Shown: positions 33,745-45,796, counted from the first letter of the stretch. The stretch is DNA of 64,000 bases from Bemisia tabaci (GCF_918797505.1 NC_092797.1:13281372-13345371), one strand, 5' to 3'. Made by a program: numbers and translations. Notes: generated from the sequence alone by a model not told the origin.

Positions 33745-35109
33745 AGACAAGTAACTGAAATGCAATATGTTGCGTGGTTAAGTTAAGGGTGTCTCATGCC
33801 TTGCCGTGCCGACGTAGTTTCAATGATCATGATGATTCATGATCATGATGTAGTTAGGGAATTTTGGAGTAACGCGTTTGGAAGATTTAGCCTCGAGATA
33901 ATAGTTTCCCATTTTAAAATGCAGTCCAATCATCCCGATGTGGTCTGTATAACCCTACGTTTTCCGAGAATCACATGTTAATGGATCTGCGACTTTTTAT
34001 CAGCAAAGTGCTAATGAATCTCTTCAGATACAACTACAACAACGTCCAAGTACCTAAAATTGCATAGCTGCTGAGATGTAGGCGTACTGGAGCCTTCAGG
34101 TTCCGTCTAGTATTTCCGCGCGGAAGTTTTGTAACGCTGCAATTCAAAAAAATGGTTTTGAAGTTTAGTCATCAATTAATTTGAAACATACGTATGGATT
34201 TAAGCACAAGTTGACGGCAGAAACGCGAAAAAAATATATTAATCGCGGTGTTTCAAAATTCCCGCTCCTCGTTTATTTTATCGAAGAGAAACAAGCCAAC
34301 TCGAGATTGATATTTATACAGAATATTCTGCTTTTACGTGGTTTCGCACTTTGGCCATCGAAGTGTGTATGCGAGTAGTGAAATCTCAATTTACTCCCGG
34401 CTTACGTTACCTGCCCAAATCCGTGATGAAGCTGGATTTGCGTTGTCCGGATTACAATCTCAAGTTTCATGAAACCTTGATTCTCTTTATCTCACCTGTG
34501 CATACTATCATCGAGAGCCAGATTGGTTCAATTTTCGGTCCAATTTTGCATTAAAATCCTAGCTTCGAGCACCGTAGAAACATAGCTATAGCACCAAATC
34601 TTGCATAGTGTGATGGGTTTTTCTTTGCTTTTTGGTTGCCAAATACTCGTACACTGTTAAAAATCTCAGAGTGAAATTCGGAGTGCATGTCACACCGAAA
34701 AACTATTTTGCCCCCCAAAAAACTTGATTGATTCAAAATAAGAAGTGAAGTGAGGGCAATATACTGCTTGCTGTACATAGCAAGAAATCCGCAACGGCAC
34801 CCTAGATTTGCGCGATATTTTCTCTGACAAAATGCTCCACTTTTACGCTGCTCGATTACTCTCATGCATGATTTGCTTGCTAGCACGTTGCATTTGCTAA
34901 ATGCGATCTTTACGGTATGACATAGTCTTCCGGAAAATACAGAAGATGTATAGTCAATGGTGATCTTTTAATACGGTATTTCGGCTTATCATATCATACT
35001 CTATGGTATAAAATCATAAAAGTAACGCGTTACGCATAAACCTGAGGCGCGAATTCGGGGGGTTGGATTGCGAAGCGGTCAGAGGGCAGCCCCTTATAGT
35101 TATTATGGC
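33745..35109. other. Non-coding stretch
   Basis: A short palindromic cluster of ATGATCATGAT lies at 33820-33852. A fragment similar to the 6.3-kb M-like repeat lies at 34230-34375. No gene seen. Confidence 0.4.
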
Positions 35110-35387
35110 CTGGTTACACGCTCAAATTTCCGTCAAATTCCGATCAAAATGATGACCAAGATGGCGGTCGAGAGTTATCTAGATTGATGAGTAAAATTAA
35201 TTAAAACAGCTTGTTAATTGAAATAAGCATGAAATAAGCACGGTTGTGTGGAAATCAGATGAAGGATGAGCCCCGCAGTTCCATCATCTACCATCAAATT
35301 TTCGCAGGCCGCAAAAATTTGATGGTAGACGGTGCGCACCAGTCACCATTTGATCGGAAATTGATGGGAATTTGAGCGTGTAACCAG
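35110..35387. repeat. K: 278-bp inverted-repeat element
   Basis: Ends CTGGTTACACGCTCAAATT and the inverse. An internal hairpin (TACCATCAAATTTT/AAAATTTGATGGTA) lies at about 35290-35328. No clear target duplication. Confidence 0.65.
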
Positions 35388-35459
35388 CACATTAGAAAAA
35401 ATTTAAACATCTTGAATGTAGTTACAGCGTTTGTCGTATGGATGGCAGTACGAGTTTAG

Positions 35460-35700
35460 GCTCTAGAGCGAGCACTCCGGATTCAGCTCCGAGTTGTTCA
35501 ACCGTCCCCGAACAATCAAAACTACCCGAGAGCAGTTAACTGCATGCTCTCGTCGAGCGGTCGGCGGTAATGCGAATTTGCAATGCGAGCGTTTGGCAAC
35601 CGGCGAGCCCGGTCCAAAACAGAACTTGGCGAGTGTCTAAATATAAAAGCCCAATCTCACTTCGGGCCTCGTCCCGGGAGAGTTTGCTTGTAACATGTGC
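35460..35700 (+). promoter_or_regulatory. Possible promoter with TATA box
   Basis: AATATAAAAG lies at about 35639-35648 after a moderately GC-rich, CpG-rich stretch. The first ATG downstream (near 35695) opens only about a 13-codon frame. No splice donor that rescues a longer product was found. Function unproven. Confidence 0.3.
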
Positions 35701-37171
35701 GGCTCGAACATCCTGCTAAGGATTTTACGCGAACGATAGTTCATTCTTTAACGATGCTCTCTGTTTATCGCGTTGGCATCGATGCCCGTGTTTTTTCATG
35801 TAACCACCCCCTCGTCCCCCCTTCCCACTCCCTCGTCCCCCCTCGTCCCCCTCGCCACCCCGCGCGGTCCTTCCCTTGTTTTCGGGCCATCCTAAGGCGG
35901 ACTTGCGGAGGTGTCGACGGCTATTTTCACTTGTAACGCTAAATAAAGACGCGCGAGAACACCCATCGTTGAAATTTCCATTCGCCAAATTTTGACAATC
36001 GCCCTTTATTAATTATGGGCAAAATTGACCCGGACCCGGGTTATTTTCGGCGGTTGTTACTTTCCGCTGACGAGTGACGTCCGAGGGACCCGTGACATGG
36101 AAAAAAGATCGGGATTTATTTTTGCGGGTAACCTCAATTAATTGTTTAGGGCGGCACCAAAGACATAAAGACGGAGGGCTAAAAGCAAAAAATGAAGCTT
36201 CTTTTCAACCACCGCTACTATTGGCTAGAGGATTGGCGGCGAAATCGGGACAAGTTTGAATTCAAATGTAGGGCGGGAACTGAATAAAATAATTGCGGAA
36301 ACAAAGTATTCTAGGTTGATTTTTGCCCAAATTCACTTACCCACTCATATTTCTTTAACTTTAGGTTAGCTCTGGTCCGTCGTCGACCGATTAATTTCAT
36401 TTGGGAGTAACGGTCATCTAGAACTGTAACGACCTGTTTGAACCTGCAGAACCACCATGAGCAGAAGAAAAACTAACTTTATCTGAGATTACTGCCTATT
36501 ACCAAGCAAGAGTAGGTGTAATATAATAGGACGCAGTCCTAACTTTCTTAATATATTCGTTTGAGGCATTTAAAATACGTTTCGAAGAAGAAATATGGAA
36601 AAATTAAGAGGACAAGTTCAAATCAAATTTCCGTTTGCCGCCATGGATTCCCGCGCTCATTTACACACTCACACAAGCACCCAGCGCCAAACCAGGCTTC
36701 ACTTTTTCCCCGTGCTTTTAGATACGAGCACTCCGTCTTTATGTCTTTGGGCGGCACACGCCCGGGGGCGATGCATGAATGCAATGAACCGCTGAACAGA
36801 GCAAGAACTGAAGCACTTAAACATATGTTTACTCGTCAGAATTCTACGGGGGAAATCGTATCAAATGGGTCAGTAAATTCAAAATAAACTGATGGGTGGA
36901 AAATTAGTGTTCGTAGGTTACATTGAAATCATAGTGTTTTGAATTCTCCGCTCACGAAGTGACTAAAATGAATCTGAGTCCATTTGGCGTAAACTTTTTT
37001 TCGAACATAAGACTTTGATTGGAATTTTGCAGAAATTACTTTCTTACTCTTGAACACCATGTTTTTCAAATTTTCAAGGAAAATTGGGTAAAGTGAGAAA
37101 ATATTCCATTTGAAAGAACTCTAAAATTAGTTTAGTTCGTTTTGCTTACTTTTTTAAGTACCTTGCCTGTA
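35701..37171. other. Non-coding stretch with CT-rich tract
   Basis: A pyrimidine-rich, CCCTCGTCCCC-rich tract lies at 35800-35875. The rest shows short frames without context. Confidence 0.4.
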
Positions 37172-37415
37172 CTGTCGTGCAACACAAAACGCCGTAAACG
37201 CCATTTTATATTATTTTGGAAACAATGTATCATAACAGAAAAACTTGTGTACCTTGGGACAATGTCTTTACAGATTTTTTTCGCAAATACTATCAAGTAC
37301 TTAACCTGAAAATTTAAGGTGCATGGGTAAACCAGCTTTTATTATATAACGTGTTAAGTTCCAAAAACGAGAGAAAATCTCGATGAATTTACGGCGTTCT
37401 TGCTTAGCACGGCAG
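37172..37415. repeat. C-family MITE, copy 5, with TA flanks
   Basis: CTGTCGTGC...GCTTAGCACGGCAG, flanked by TA (37170-37171 and 37416-37417). The interior is more diverged than in other copies. Confidence 0.75.
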
Positions 37416-38492
37416 TATAGTGGTCCACCTTATATTCACCGCGTTTTGTGATTTGCAGATAAGTAAGAAAACGTGTATCTTGATTTTCGACGGAGCTAAT
37501 TTCTTGTCACATCTCATTTCATCATGGGGAAACCAATTCAATGTTATTTTTGTGAACTGTCACTGATTTTTCCTCATCCCACACTGACTAGTTTGTGAAC
37601 AAATCCAACTATTTGAATCATGCTCATTCGTCAAAACTATTCAGTCTTGAGGATGAAATGAACGATTCAATTATTTAAAAATATATATTTTTGACCGCTA
37701 ATCACTGATGAATTTTTTTTCACCTCTTTCACAAGGTATATACCTATCACGGACGAACCACAAATTTGGTAAAACTCACGATAGCATAAAAAATTTAAGT
37801 TTTCCTAACTTTTATCAATTAATTAAGTCCGCAAAGATGCCTGAAACGACCGTCCTGTGAGTGAATAATAATTAATTCTAAATCAATCGGTTAGACAAAG
37901 TTGGGAACATTTCTTCACTGTCAATATTTGTTTAAATTACGCCCCTATGCAGGACACAACCGGAGGAACTTCATATTAGGGACCCCATACCGATGTTGCC
38001 AGATTTTTAAGAAAATTCAGCACATTTCTCCATTCACCTCGATGTTGAATATCCATATCTAATAACACAATCTGGCAACTTTGAAAGGAATCGCATCGAG
38101 GCAAAAGTAAAGTTTGACGAAAAACGTTATTTTTTGTGTAATAATGATGGACGAGCAATTCGCCCGATGACGACCGATGAATGTCGAGGTAATTACTCAG
38201 ATTAAATTTTCTCAACCAATTTCTCAACATTTTGGTCATTAATCAGCATCAAACAAATCTGAGCGTTGACATCCGAACAAAACTTCCACACAAAAGGCAA
38301 AATAAGAGTGGAAGGTGTCCAAAACCTCTCGACATAATCATTGACAAAAGTAGGACACAAGAGAGAAGGTTTGGCTCGAACAAACATCCTGTTCAAGAAG
38401 CAAGGATCAGGTCGTGCCACGGAATCGAAGGGCATTAGTCGTTCCACAGGGACGAAAACGCAAACTGAGAGCTTTCTCGATGACGAAAATCC
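37416..38492. other. Non-coding stretch
   Basis: A short imperfect hairpin lies at about 37990-38078 (TGTTGCCAGATTT / AATCTGGCAAC). No gene seen. Confidence 0.4.
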
Positions 38493-38612
38493 GGCACTGT
38501 TGCCAAAAACGCGTAACTGAATTTTGATGTGAGCCCTGAAAAGCACAAAATCACGCGGAGTACACGGCTCTCTTCAAAACACAGTTACGCCTTTTGGTTA
38601 GCGCGGTGACGA
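38493..38612. repeat. Fourth-type palindrome with the GAGCCCTG core
   Basis: Arms are TGCCAAAAACGCGTAACTGA and, inverted, CTAACCAAAAGGCGTAACTG. The centre is GTGAGCCCTGAAAAGCACAA, as in D loops. The arms differ from FB and D arms. Confidence 0.6.
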
Positions 38613-38925
38613 ATCTTGGGTGTTTCGAGGGGAGCGTTCTGCCTAAGCCCCCCGTCGCGTTCGGAGTTCTAACATAAACCACGTAAGTTCACGGCAGACC
38701 CCGTGTGGATACGCGTTTCCTGCTAAGTTGGCCGGTGTCAGCCACTTAGCCCCCACGAAAAGAAGGCGTAAATCTCTCTTGGTCTGATGAAGTGCGGCGT
38801 CAGTTTTTCGGCTCGGAAACACTAGAATGCGAGATAATTAAGTTTTCACTTTTCACGCGGGAACTCGGTCAATAAGGAGGCGCAAGGGGGGAGGGGGGAG
38901 TTTCCACGGCGATTGGAAGTTCAAG

Positions 38926-39178
38926 ACTCTCGTGCTGAGAGGGAAAACGTCGTATGAACCTTCGGACGTTGCCAAATTTCCCCCGATGAAATGTTTATTT
39001 TACAAGAAAGTCACGAAAATTTTCCTTTAAAATGCTTTGATCCTCCAAATCCATAATTGAAAATAAAATCGACCGAAAATTGAAATAATGATATTTACAA
39101 GTTAATGCATAGTTTTTATTCTTTTATCAAATGATATTTGGCAACGTTCGGAGGTTTATGCGGCACTCTCCCTCAGTT
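38926..39178. repeat. C-family MITE, copy 6
   Basis: TCGTGCTGAGAGGGAAAACG and GTATGAACCTTCGGACGTTG at the left; GGCAACGTTCGGAGGTTTAT at the right. The extreme ends are decayed. Confidence 0.7.
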
Positions 39179-39623
39179 AAACAGAAGATCCCTTCGGTTC
39201 GTGAAGGATTTTCCTTCTGTTTCCGGCCGTAAAAAAGGCGGACGCTGGTGACTTATTGAGTTTCGTGATTCTCAATTCCACGGTATCTCGTTTGTTGCGA
39301 TGGTCCGCGGGGTATTCTTCCAGACGTCCCTTTGAGCTCACTGTATCTTTAAGGAGAATCGAAGAATTTTATTCAGCAGGATGTATGTAATTAGGTGAGA
39401 TAAAAACTCACTCTCAAAGTCAACTCATGGTTACAACTGGTTACGTGGTTACTCATGGTGGCAAGTCAAACTGCCCAATGGAGGAAAATATCGGGCCTAA
39501 GGTTAAAATATCCATTTTCAGTCTTCGATGGATAACAGTTTCTAATATCCACGGCGCAGAAAGTTGAGTTCAATTTTTAAGTCACAATTTGAATTATTGA
39601 GGACTGAAATGAATTGCTTGTAA

Positions 39624-39752
39624 CATCGTCTTTTCTCTGGAGTAAGGGCGTAGCTCTATTTCCACATGAGCCCCAAAAAGCATGACATTCTATGGACAAC
39701 AGACCTCACGTAGAAATTGGGATGCGCCCTTAAGTCACAAGAGCGACGATTA
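39624..39752. repeat. D-family palindromic element, copy 3
   Basis: CATCGTCTTTTCTCTGGAGT to CAAGAGCGACGAT. Core ACATGAGCCCC...AGACCTCACGT. Confidence 0.7.
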
Positions 39753-39891
39753 TTGATCGAAGTAGCAAAGAGTTCTTAATTTTTTGAATGCTATCAATGG
39801 ATCAATTTTTGGAATTTCTCGCAAATTTACGTCGAAAACAAAGCATACAGAGCGAGCTTGGAAAGCAACTCCTGAACGAGATATTAACAAT

Positions 39892-40116
39892 ACTGGAAAA
39901 AAACACATTGGATCTAGAGTCCAGACTCTTAAAAACATCGACAAGAAAAAGTACTCTTAATTCAATCAGAATCTAGCTTAAATCAAGAACCAAGCCTCTT
40001 GATTTAAGCGGATTTCGTTTTGATTCAAGCAAAAATCCGATTGAATCAAGAGTATTTTTTTCTTGTCAATATTTTCAAGCGTCTGGACTCTAGATCCAAT
40101 GTGTTTTTTTTCCAGT
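39892..40116. repeat. R: 225-bp foldback element
   Basis: ACTGGAAAAAAACACATTGG and the inverse, continuing through ATCTAGAGTCCAGAC and ATTCAATC-type pairing. It lies 33 bp from element X. Confidence 0.75.
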
Positions 40117-40149
40117 GAAGCATTTTAAATATGAATCAAATGTAAGTTA

Positions 40150-40368
40150 CACCAAAAAAAAAGTGAAGTTGATTTTACATTCTGGATGTAGAAAATGTGT
40201 GCGAATACTTATAAAATGCTGAATTATTACCCGCCTTAGCAGTTGGTTTTACATCCTTGCATTGCGAAAGTAACTGCTCGATCCAGCGGGTAATTCAGCA
40301 TTTTATAAGTTCTCGCACACTTTTTTTACATTCAGAATGTTTAATTAACTTCACTTTTTTTTTCGGTG
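40150..40368. repeat. X: 219-bp foldback element with TA flanks
   Basis: CACCAAAAAAAAAGTGAAGT and, inverted, CACCGAAAAAAAAAGTGAAG. Inner pairing is GCGAATACTTATAAAATGCT. TA flanks at 40148-40149 and 40369-40370. Confidence 0.8.
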
Positions 40369-40891
40369 TAGATTATGCAAACGACGTCATTTTGTCTTTT
40401 TTGCTATATTTTAAGCAATGCTAATTGTAAACACAACTTGTTCCGAAGTTAGAATTGCCATTGTTACCTGTCGTCTCATTCGTTTCCCGTCTGAAATTTT
40501 GGATCGAAAACATGCTGCGCAAGTGCTTTAAATTATGCCATTATCTAAAAAGGTCTACTCCGACTTGATGGTTCATTTTGGGGTGTTTTTTGTCCCAAAA
40601 TATTCGTTGACACTCGTCTGCTCCTTAATATCAATTACTCGATTTTTGGTTTTTGAGGACTATACGATCCCTTTTGCCGTTGGCGGTCACAAATGTTAAA
40701 ATACTCCCGCGCTTTGCTATTGAACGTTGGCGACGAGATGAGCTTGTTTCATCTGGAATTAATGCTGAAGATTCACCTCACGATGATCCCGAAGCCAATG
40801 AGCGATTAGCGAAGTGAATGTGCATTCAGGCCACTGCACGTGGCATGAGATATCGTCCCGTTTATGCCGGGCCCTGCCTTTGCTCCGACTC

Positions 40892-41122
40892 ACAGTGGAT
40901 CGAGTCAGTAGGAGAGGTCGGACAAAATTTGGAAAATTTAAACGCTTATAACTCCGTTTATACAAAACTGTGAGGTTCTGAAAATGGTTCCATTGGTTTT
41001 CTCGGGAAATTGTCCTCCAGTTTCACCCCTTGAACTTTAAAATTTGACGAAATAAACATAAAAATTTGCAGTTTTAGTCAAAAATTTAATGTTCGACCTC
41101 TTGAATTGACTCGATCCACTGT
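40892..41122. repeat. A-family MITE, copy 3
   Basis: ACAGTGGATCGAGTCAGTAG to TTGACTCGATCCACTGT, full length. Confidence 0.85.
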
Positions 41123-41538
41123 GCGACAGCACTGCGAGAGTTAGCATTGTCAACTGGATCTTTGCCAATATAATCCCGTCCCTTTCGGAGAATGCTAAGT
41201 CTTGAAATTGATGGATCTTGCGTCGAAGACTTTTTGGAAGTTTTGTTAATGGCATGGAAGTATTCAATATCTGTAATGGCACTTTAATGGATGATTTTTT
41301 GGAGGATTTAAAATAGGTACGTCAAAAATCTACACTCCAAATCTGACAATGTGAAAACTGTATCTCAAGCTCAAATTCCCTGTTGTCTCGCATCGAATCG
41401 ATCCATTGTTTATGAATATCTGTTAGATTATTTCACATGTTCCGAGACAATTCCGAAAAATGCAAAAGATCCAGAGCATTTTGGGAATTTCAAAAGTTCC
41501 GGGAAAAATTCAGGAAAATCTCAAAAGTTCCCTGCGGT

Positions 41539-41688
41539 GGATCCAGCAATTTGGCAACACCGGATGTCCTCCATTCAAACCTATGTTAAATAATCGATTC
41601 TTGTCGGAGCACCTGGCCCCTCTAAGAATCGATATATTTTCATAGGTTTTAGTGGAGAAAAACAACGTTGCCAACTTTCTGGATCCGC
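41539..41688. repeat. 150-bp foldback
   Basis: GGATCCAGCAATTTGGCAAC and, inverted, GGATCCAGAAAGTTGGCAAC. Inner arms are AACCTATG...AATCGATTCTT. The CCTATG/AATCGAT blocks resemble those of the Y family. Confidence 0.65.
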
Positions 41689-41837
41689 CAATGAAACATT
41701 CGGAATTCCGTTTTAGTTCCGGAAAATAAGAGCACTGAAACGAAAGACTATTTTCTGTCACTGTCCATGGAAGTGCGTGAACTTATTCGACGTGGACTCC
41801 CGTGCCAGAAATGGTGAGTACAAATGAGTGGAAAATC

Positions 41838-42245
41838 AAAGTCATATGAATAGGATTTCAACTTATATGAATAACTCATATGAGCAGAATTTCTCTATCC
41901 AGTTTTCGCCGACTTCTTTGACTAGAGACTTCATCTCACATGAATTCAGCGTTGAATCTACCGTGTCCGATATCTCAGAAACTAGTCACCGCATCAAAAA
42001 AATCCTAAGAACAAAATGTTTTTATTCTTCAAATTTGCATGCTGTGTCGGTGTCTCCTGGTCAGAAACAGCACTTCTGAAAAACGGAAAAAAAAATTGAA
42101 TTCATACGAGTCGAACTTTTCTATACTCTTATGAGTTGAATGTTCTAGTGATACGAGTAGAATTTCTTCTCATATGAGTAGGATTTCTTCTCATATGAGT
42201 AGGATTTCTACTCATATAAGTATGAAGTTCTACTTATGTGAGTTG
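41838..42245. repeat. Clusters of CTCATATGAGTAGAATTTC-like units
   Basis: About 20-bp units containing the palindrome CTCATATGAG occur at 41845-41890 and again at 42115-42240 (four or more copies), around 220 bp of ordinary sequence. They may be the two ends of one element. Confidence 0.6.
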
Positions 42246-42749
42246 GCAAATTCTGAATAGCTGACTCTTCATTTTTAGCAGGTCTGGTATACCGCTAGGC
42301 ATTAAATCCGCGTATGTACTTATTACTTCCATGGAAGTCCCGCGCGTTTCTTTCTTAACACAACAGCACACGGAGACGATAGAAGAGGGTCCGAACGAAA
42401 CACGGACGGCATCGCGTCGGAGTGATGGAGGCTCCCCATACGATATTAATTAGTCGCCATCGATTATTAAAATTGAACGTGGCCGCGCGTCTGCGCGGAC
42501 GTCGACGTCGATGTCGGAAGGGACGTTAATCTGTGACGAACAAACAAGGTAAAATGATTAAACGGAGGAGGCCGGCCCAGGATTAATCGCCGTGGAATTT
42601 TAGCGCCCGGGACCCCAGCTGCAGTTCAGCCCCTACGCTTAAGGTCCGCTTACACGGGCGGCGTGCGACGCGACGCCAGCTTAATCGCGCGCCCGCGGCT
42701 TCTAAACCTACCTGTTGCCGCTCATGATGCGCGTCAAGCCTTGTCTCTA
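42246..42749. other. CpG-richer non-coding patch
   Basis: Positions 42340-42720 are GC-rich. No gene recognised. Confidence 0.4.
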
Positions 42750-43004
42750 CGCTTCCGTGCTAAGGAGGAACGCCGTATGAACATTCGAGAGTTGCCAAAT
42801 TTCCTCGGATAGAATGTTTAGTTTTGAAGAATGTTATGAATATTTTTCTTTGAAATTTTCAGGAACCTAAGATGAAATTGCAAACAAAATTATTCAAAAA
42901 GTTGGAAGGAAAATATTCATAAGTTTACCAGGAAATCCTTGTTTTATCAAAGGAAATTTGGCAACGCTTGAAAGTTCATTCGGCTCTTTTCCTCAGCAAG
43001 GCAG
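42750..43004. repeat. C-family MITE, copy 7
   Basis: GCTTCCGTGCTAAGGAGGAA to TTCCTCAGCAAGGCAG. Confidence 0.8.
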
Positions 43005-43276
43005 TACGGGACGCTTTCGCGAGATGTGTCCCGGAATTGAATCGCGGGAGTGAAACAGTCTGCGAGGATTATTCTGCCGTGATAGCGAAAAGAGCAGTAA
43101 GCGTCTTTTGTGTGTGCAAATTCTCCATTGACGAGTAAACGAATTTTTTAATTTAAAAAAGTACGAAAAATCGAAAGAGAGTTGAAATACCGCAACTTTG
43201 GCATTTACTTTTTTCTTCTCCTTATAGATGTTTAGTTTGGAATAAGGTTAATATTTGCACATCCGGTTTTTGTACA

Positions 43277-43527
43277 CTGCTGTGCCAAGGAAAAACGCCG
43301 CATGAGCATTTAAACGTTACCAAATTTCCTCTCGTAAAATTTTTTTGATGAAATTTATGAGTGTGTTTCCTTGAAATTTTCAAATGTTCTAGATTAAGTG
43401 ACGAAAGTGACAAAATTCTCTGAAAAATCGAAAGAAAAATATGTGCAAATTTTAACAAAAAACTGTTTTGTCAGAGGAAATTTGGCAACGGCTGAAGGTT
43501 CAACGGCTTTCCTCCTTAGTACGGGAG
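43277..43527. repeat. C-family MITE, copy 8
   Basis: CTGCTGTGCCAAGGAAAAAC to CCTTAGTACGGGAG, followed by TA. Confidence 0.8.
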
Positions 43528-43787
43528 TATAGGTCTCGGTTTTATTCATAATTTGCTGTTCGGTGACTAGCGCGGCTCTGCCACGCGTCAATTTCGCGTC
43601 ACGTGCCGCCCGTGGAACCGTGGCTTGACGTTATAACGGCCTCTTTTTCGGCCAAGATTTACGGCCGCTCATCTCGGGCCGGGATGCTCGCTTTCTTTGC
43701 GACGTGCCACGTGAAGACGGGAATTGATTAATTTCTGTTTGTGTGCGTTTTGAAAGACGCTTCCGAGGTGCCAAGTCTCCGGTGCTG

Positions 43788-43861
43788 CTGCACTAGGCAA
43801 GAACGCCGTATGGACATCCAAACGTTGCCCTCTAATAAGAGATTTATTTTTGTGAAAAGTT

Positions 43862-43908
<47 letters not shown>

Positions 43909-44288
43909 TATTTCAGCGACTAAAACGTGAGTAAGATTATCCGGAATTCCAAAAGAAATCACACGTAATTCCCCCACCCTCTCCAAAATGTGAATTTTAC
44001 CACGGGGATTCTGGCAACGTCCGGGGATACATATACGGCGCACAATAGATCGAGTCAATAGAAGGATCGAACAAAATCTAGAAACTTCGAAAGTTTATAA
44101 TTTCGACAAAATGAAACAAAGAAGTTTAAGAGTGATTCCATTGGTTTTTTCGTGAAATTTTATTTCCGTAACGCCCCTTGAAATTGAATTTGAGAAAAAA
44201 TAAGAGTAAATATCAACATTCGAAATTTTAGCCGAAAATTGCATGTCCGACGCCTTCTAATAGTTCGTTCCACTGTGCGGCGCGGCAG
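43788..44288. repeat. C-family MITE, copy 9, with T51 run and nested A element
   Basis: CTGCACTAGGCAAGAACGCC at the left and CGGCAG at 44283-44288. The interior carries a 51-T run (43866-43916), and the right end is broken by A copy 4 at 44042-44276. Confidence 0.7.
44042..44276. repeat. A-family MITE, copy 4, nested in C copy 9
   Basis: ACAATAGATCGAGTCAATAG to TAGTTCGTTCCACTGT. Flanks ACGGCGC (44035-44041) and GCGGCGC (44277-44283) match at six of seven positions. Confidence 0.8.
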
Positions 44289-44429
44289 ATTACTATGAAG
44301 CGAAACGAAGAGGGAATTTGAAAGCAAGTATACGTTGATGTGACGTACAATCAACATTTCCGCAGTTTATTTCCTCTCCTGTTAAGAAAATCGAATAGAA
44401 GATATTCTTTAAAATTTTAACAGAACATT

Positions 44430-44489
44430 CACTGAAAGAAAAGGGTGGTAGAATTTACCATTCCGTCACGCTGTATTTCACACAGCGTC
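44430..44489. repeat. H element, left half, cut by FB copy 4
   Basis: CACTGAAAGAAAAGGGTGGT then AGAATTTACCATTCCGTCAC. It matches the complete H foldback at 44956-45043 up to ACACAGCGTC, where FB begins. The right half is decayed. Confidence 0.65.
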
Positions 44490-44619
44490 AATTGGACGTA
44501 TTTCTATCAAACGGAACTATGTGCATTATGACGTGAGCCCTGTTATGCGTGTACTCTTATGGGTCTCAGAGCTCATGTCTCAATGCACATAGTTCCGTTT
44601 GATAGAAATACGTCCAATT
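44490..44619. repeat. FB-family palindromic element, copy 4
   Basis: Same 130-bp palindrome as copies 1-3, in the orientation of copy 2 (CCCTGTTATGCG in the loop side). Confidence 0.85.
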
Positions 44620-44662
44620 CAGAGTGAATTCTGCTAGAAGAAAGGTAAGCGTTACTATACAT

Positions 44663-44920
44663 ATCTACGGTGCAAGTCGGCAATCACACAACTCGTTTGC
44701 GGTGTCTGAAAATCTCCGCTTCTATATTATTTTTTTGAGAGAGAACAAATTGACATCATTCTTTGAAATTTATGCAGAATTTTCTTCGCACAAAGAAGAA
44801 AAATCACGGCAGTTTTAAAGAATAGCCGTTGAGTAGTTTTCCGTTCAAAAAATAAAGTACGACAGGAAATCTGCGACGTCGCAAACCGAGTTATGTAATT
44901 GCCGACTTACACCGTCGATA
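44663..44920. repeat. M-family MITE, copy 1
   Basis: Ends CTACGGTGCAAGTCGGCAAT and, inverted, CGACGGTGTAAGTCGGCAAT. About 258 bp and close to copy 2 at 61087-61344. Confidence 0.8.
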
Positions 44921-44955
44921 CTGGTATGGGTAACCATTCCTCTGACAGAATTGAC

Positions 44956-45043
44956 TTGAAGATTGGTAGAATTTACCATTCCTTCACGCTGTGTGAAATA
45001 CAGCGTGAAAAAATGGTAAATTCTACCAATCTTTTTTTCAGTG
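44956..45043. repeat. H element, complete 88-bp foldback
   Basis: GATTGGTAGAATTTACCATT and the inverse around CACGCTGTGTGAAATACAGC, ending AATCTTTTTTTCAGTG. The left end is partly decayed. Confidence 0.7.
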
Positions 45044-45054
45044 TTCCGTGCAGT

Positions 45055-45177
45055 ATGAGAAAATGTGAAACAACTTCAAAAATGGGCAGCGAAGATGAAG
45101 AAGATGCACCCTTGCAAGTTATCAAGAGAAACTTTAAGACTGCTGGTTTGAAGGGCAAAAATTGGCTTACAAATTGA
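45055..45177 (+). CDS. Candidate small ORF or last exon (40 aa)
   Basis: ATG at 45055 (or 45082) to TGA at 45177. The product contains KMGSEDEEDAPLQVIKRNFK and then TAGLKGKNWLTN. The composition looks protein-like (acidic start, basic end), and AATAAA follows at 45282. Possible acceptors precede it (TTTTTCAG at 45041, CCGTGCAG at 45053), so it may be a 3'-terminal exon or a fragment of a retrocopy. I do not recognise the family. Confidence 0.25.
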   Translation: MRKCETTSKMGSEDEEDAPLQVIKRNFKTAGLKGKNWLTN

Positions 45178-45796
45178 AATTTTCAGCCGTTGAGAGCCAT
45201 GTTTGACCAAGACCAGTGCTAATCGAAATGGATCGTTGTTTCAGATTGACATGAAGCAAACTCATCTTTGAGCGAAAGAGAAATAAATTAAAGCTGCCGC
45301 AGCGAATGAATTAAGACTCCATTTAAATGCAAATGTTTACAAATAATTTATTCAGTCATTTTTTCTCACGGTGAAAAATATTGTAGCAGAAAGAACGCTC
45401 TTCCTGTTATACATCACACATGAAAAAGAAAATACCGTCCCGACACTGTTTGAATAACGCGGGAAAAATTGAGTGATGGACAACCAATTTCAATATCGCA
45501 AAAAGCTTTTTATTTTTCGTTCCTAAAAGATTTACAAAATAAAAACATCAAATATTATCACAGGATATACAGAAGCAAAATAGAGAGAGCTCGACATTTT
45601 ACTTGTAACCTGGAGAAAATTACACTGGATGAACGACTTTTCTCTTTTGGTATGAAATGTCTTAATGTTGCCGCTCAAAATTATTCTCACTTAAGTTAGA
45701 AGGAATTTTTCTAAAATTATACCGCCAAGACGGAAAAAATGCACTTAGGAGGCATCATAATTTCCTACGATTCAACCATATTTTCCTCATGTATAG

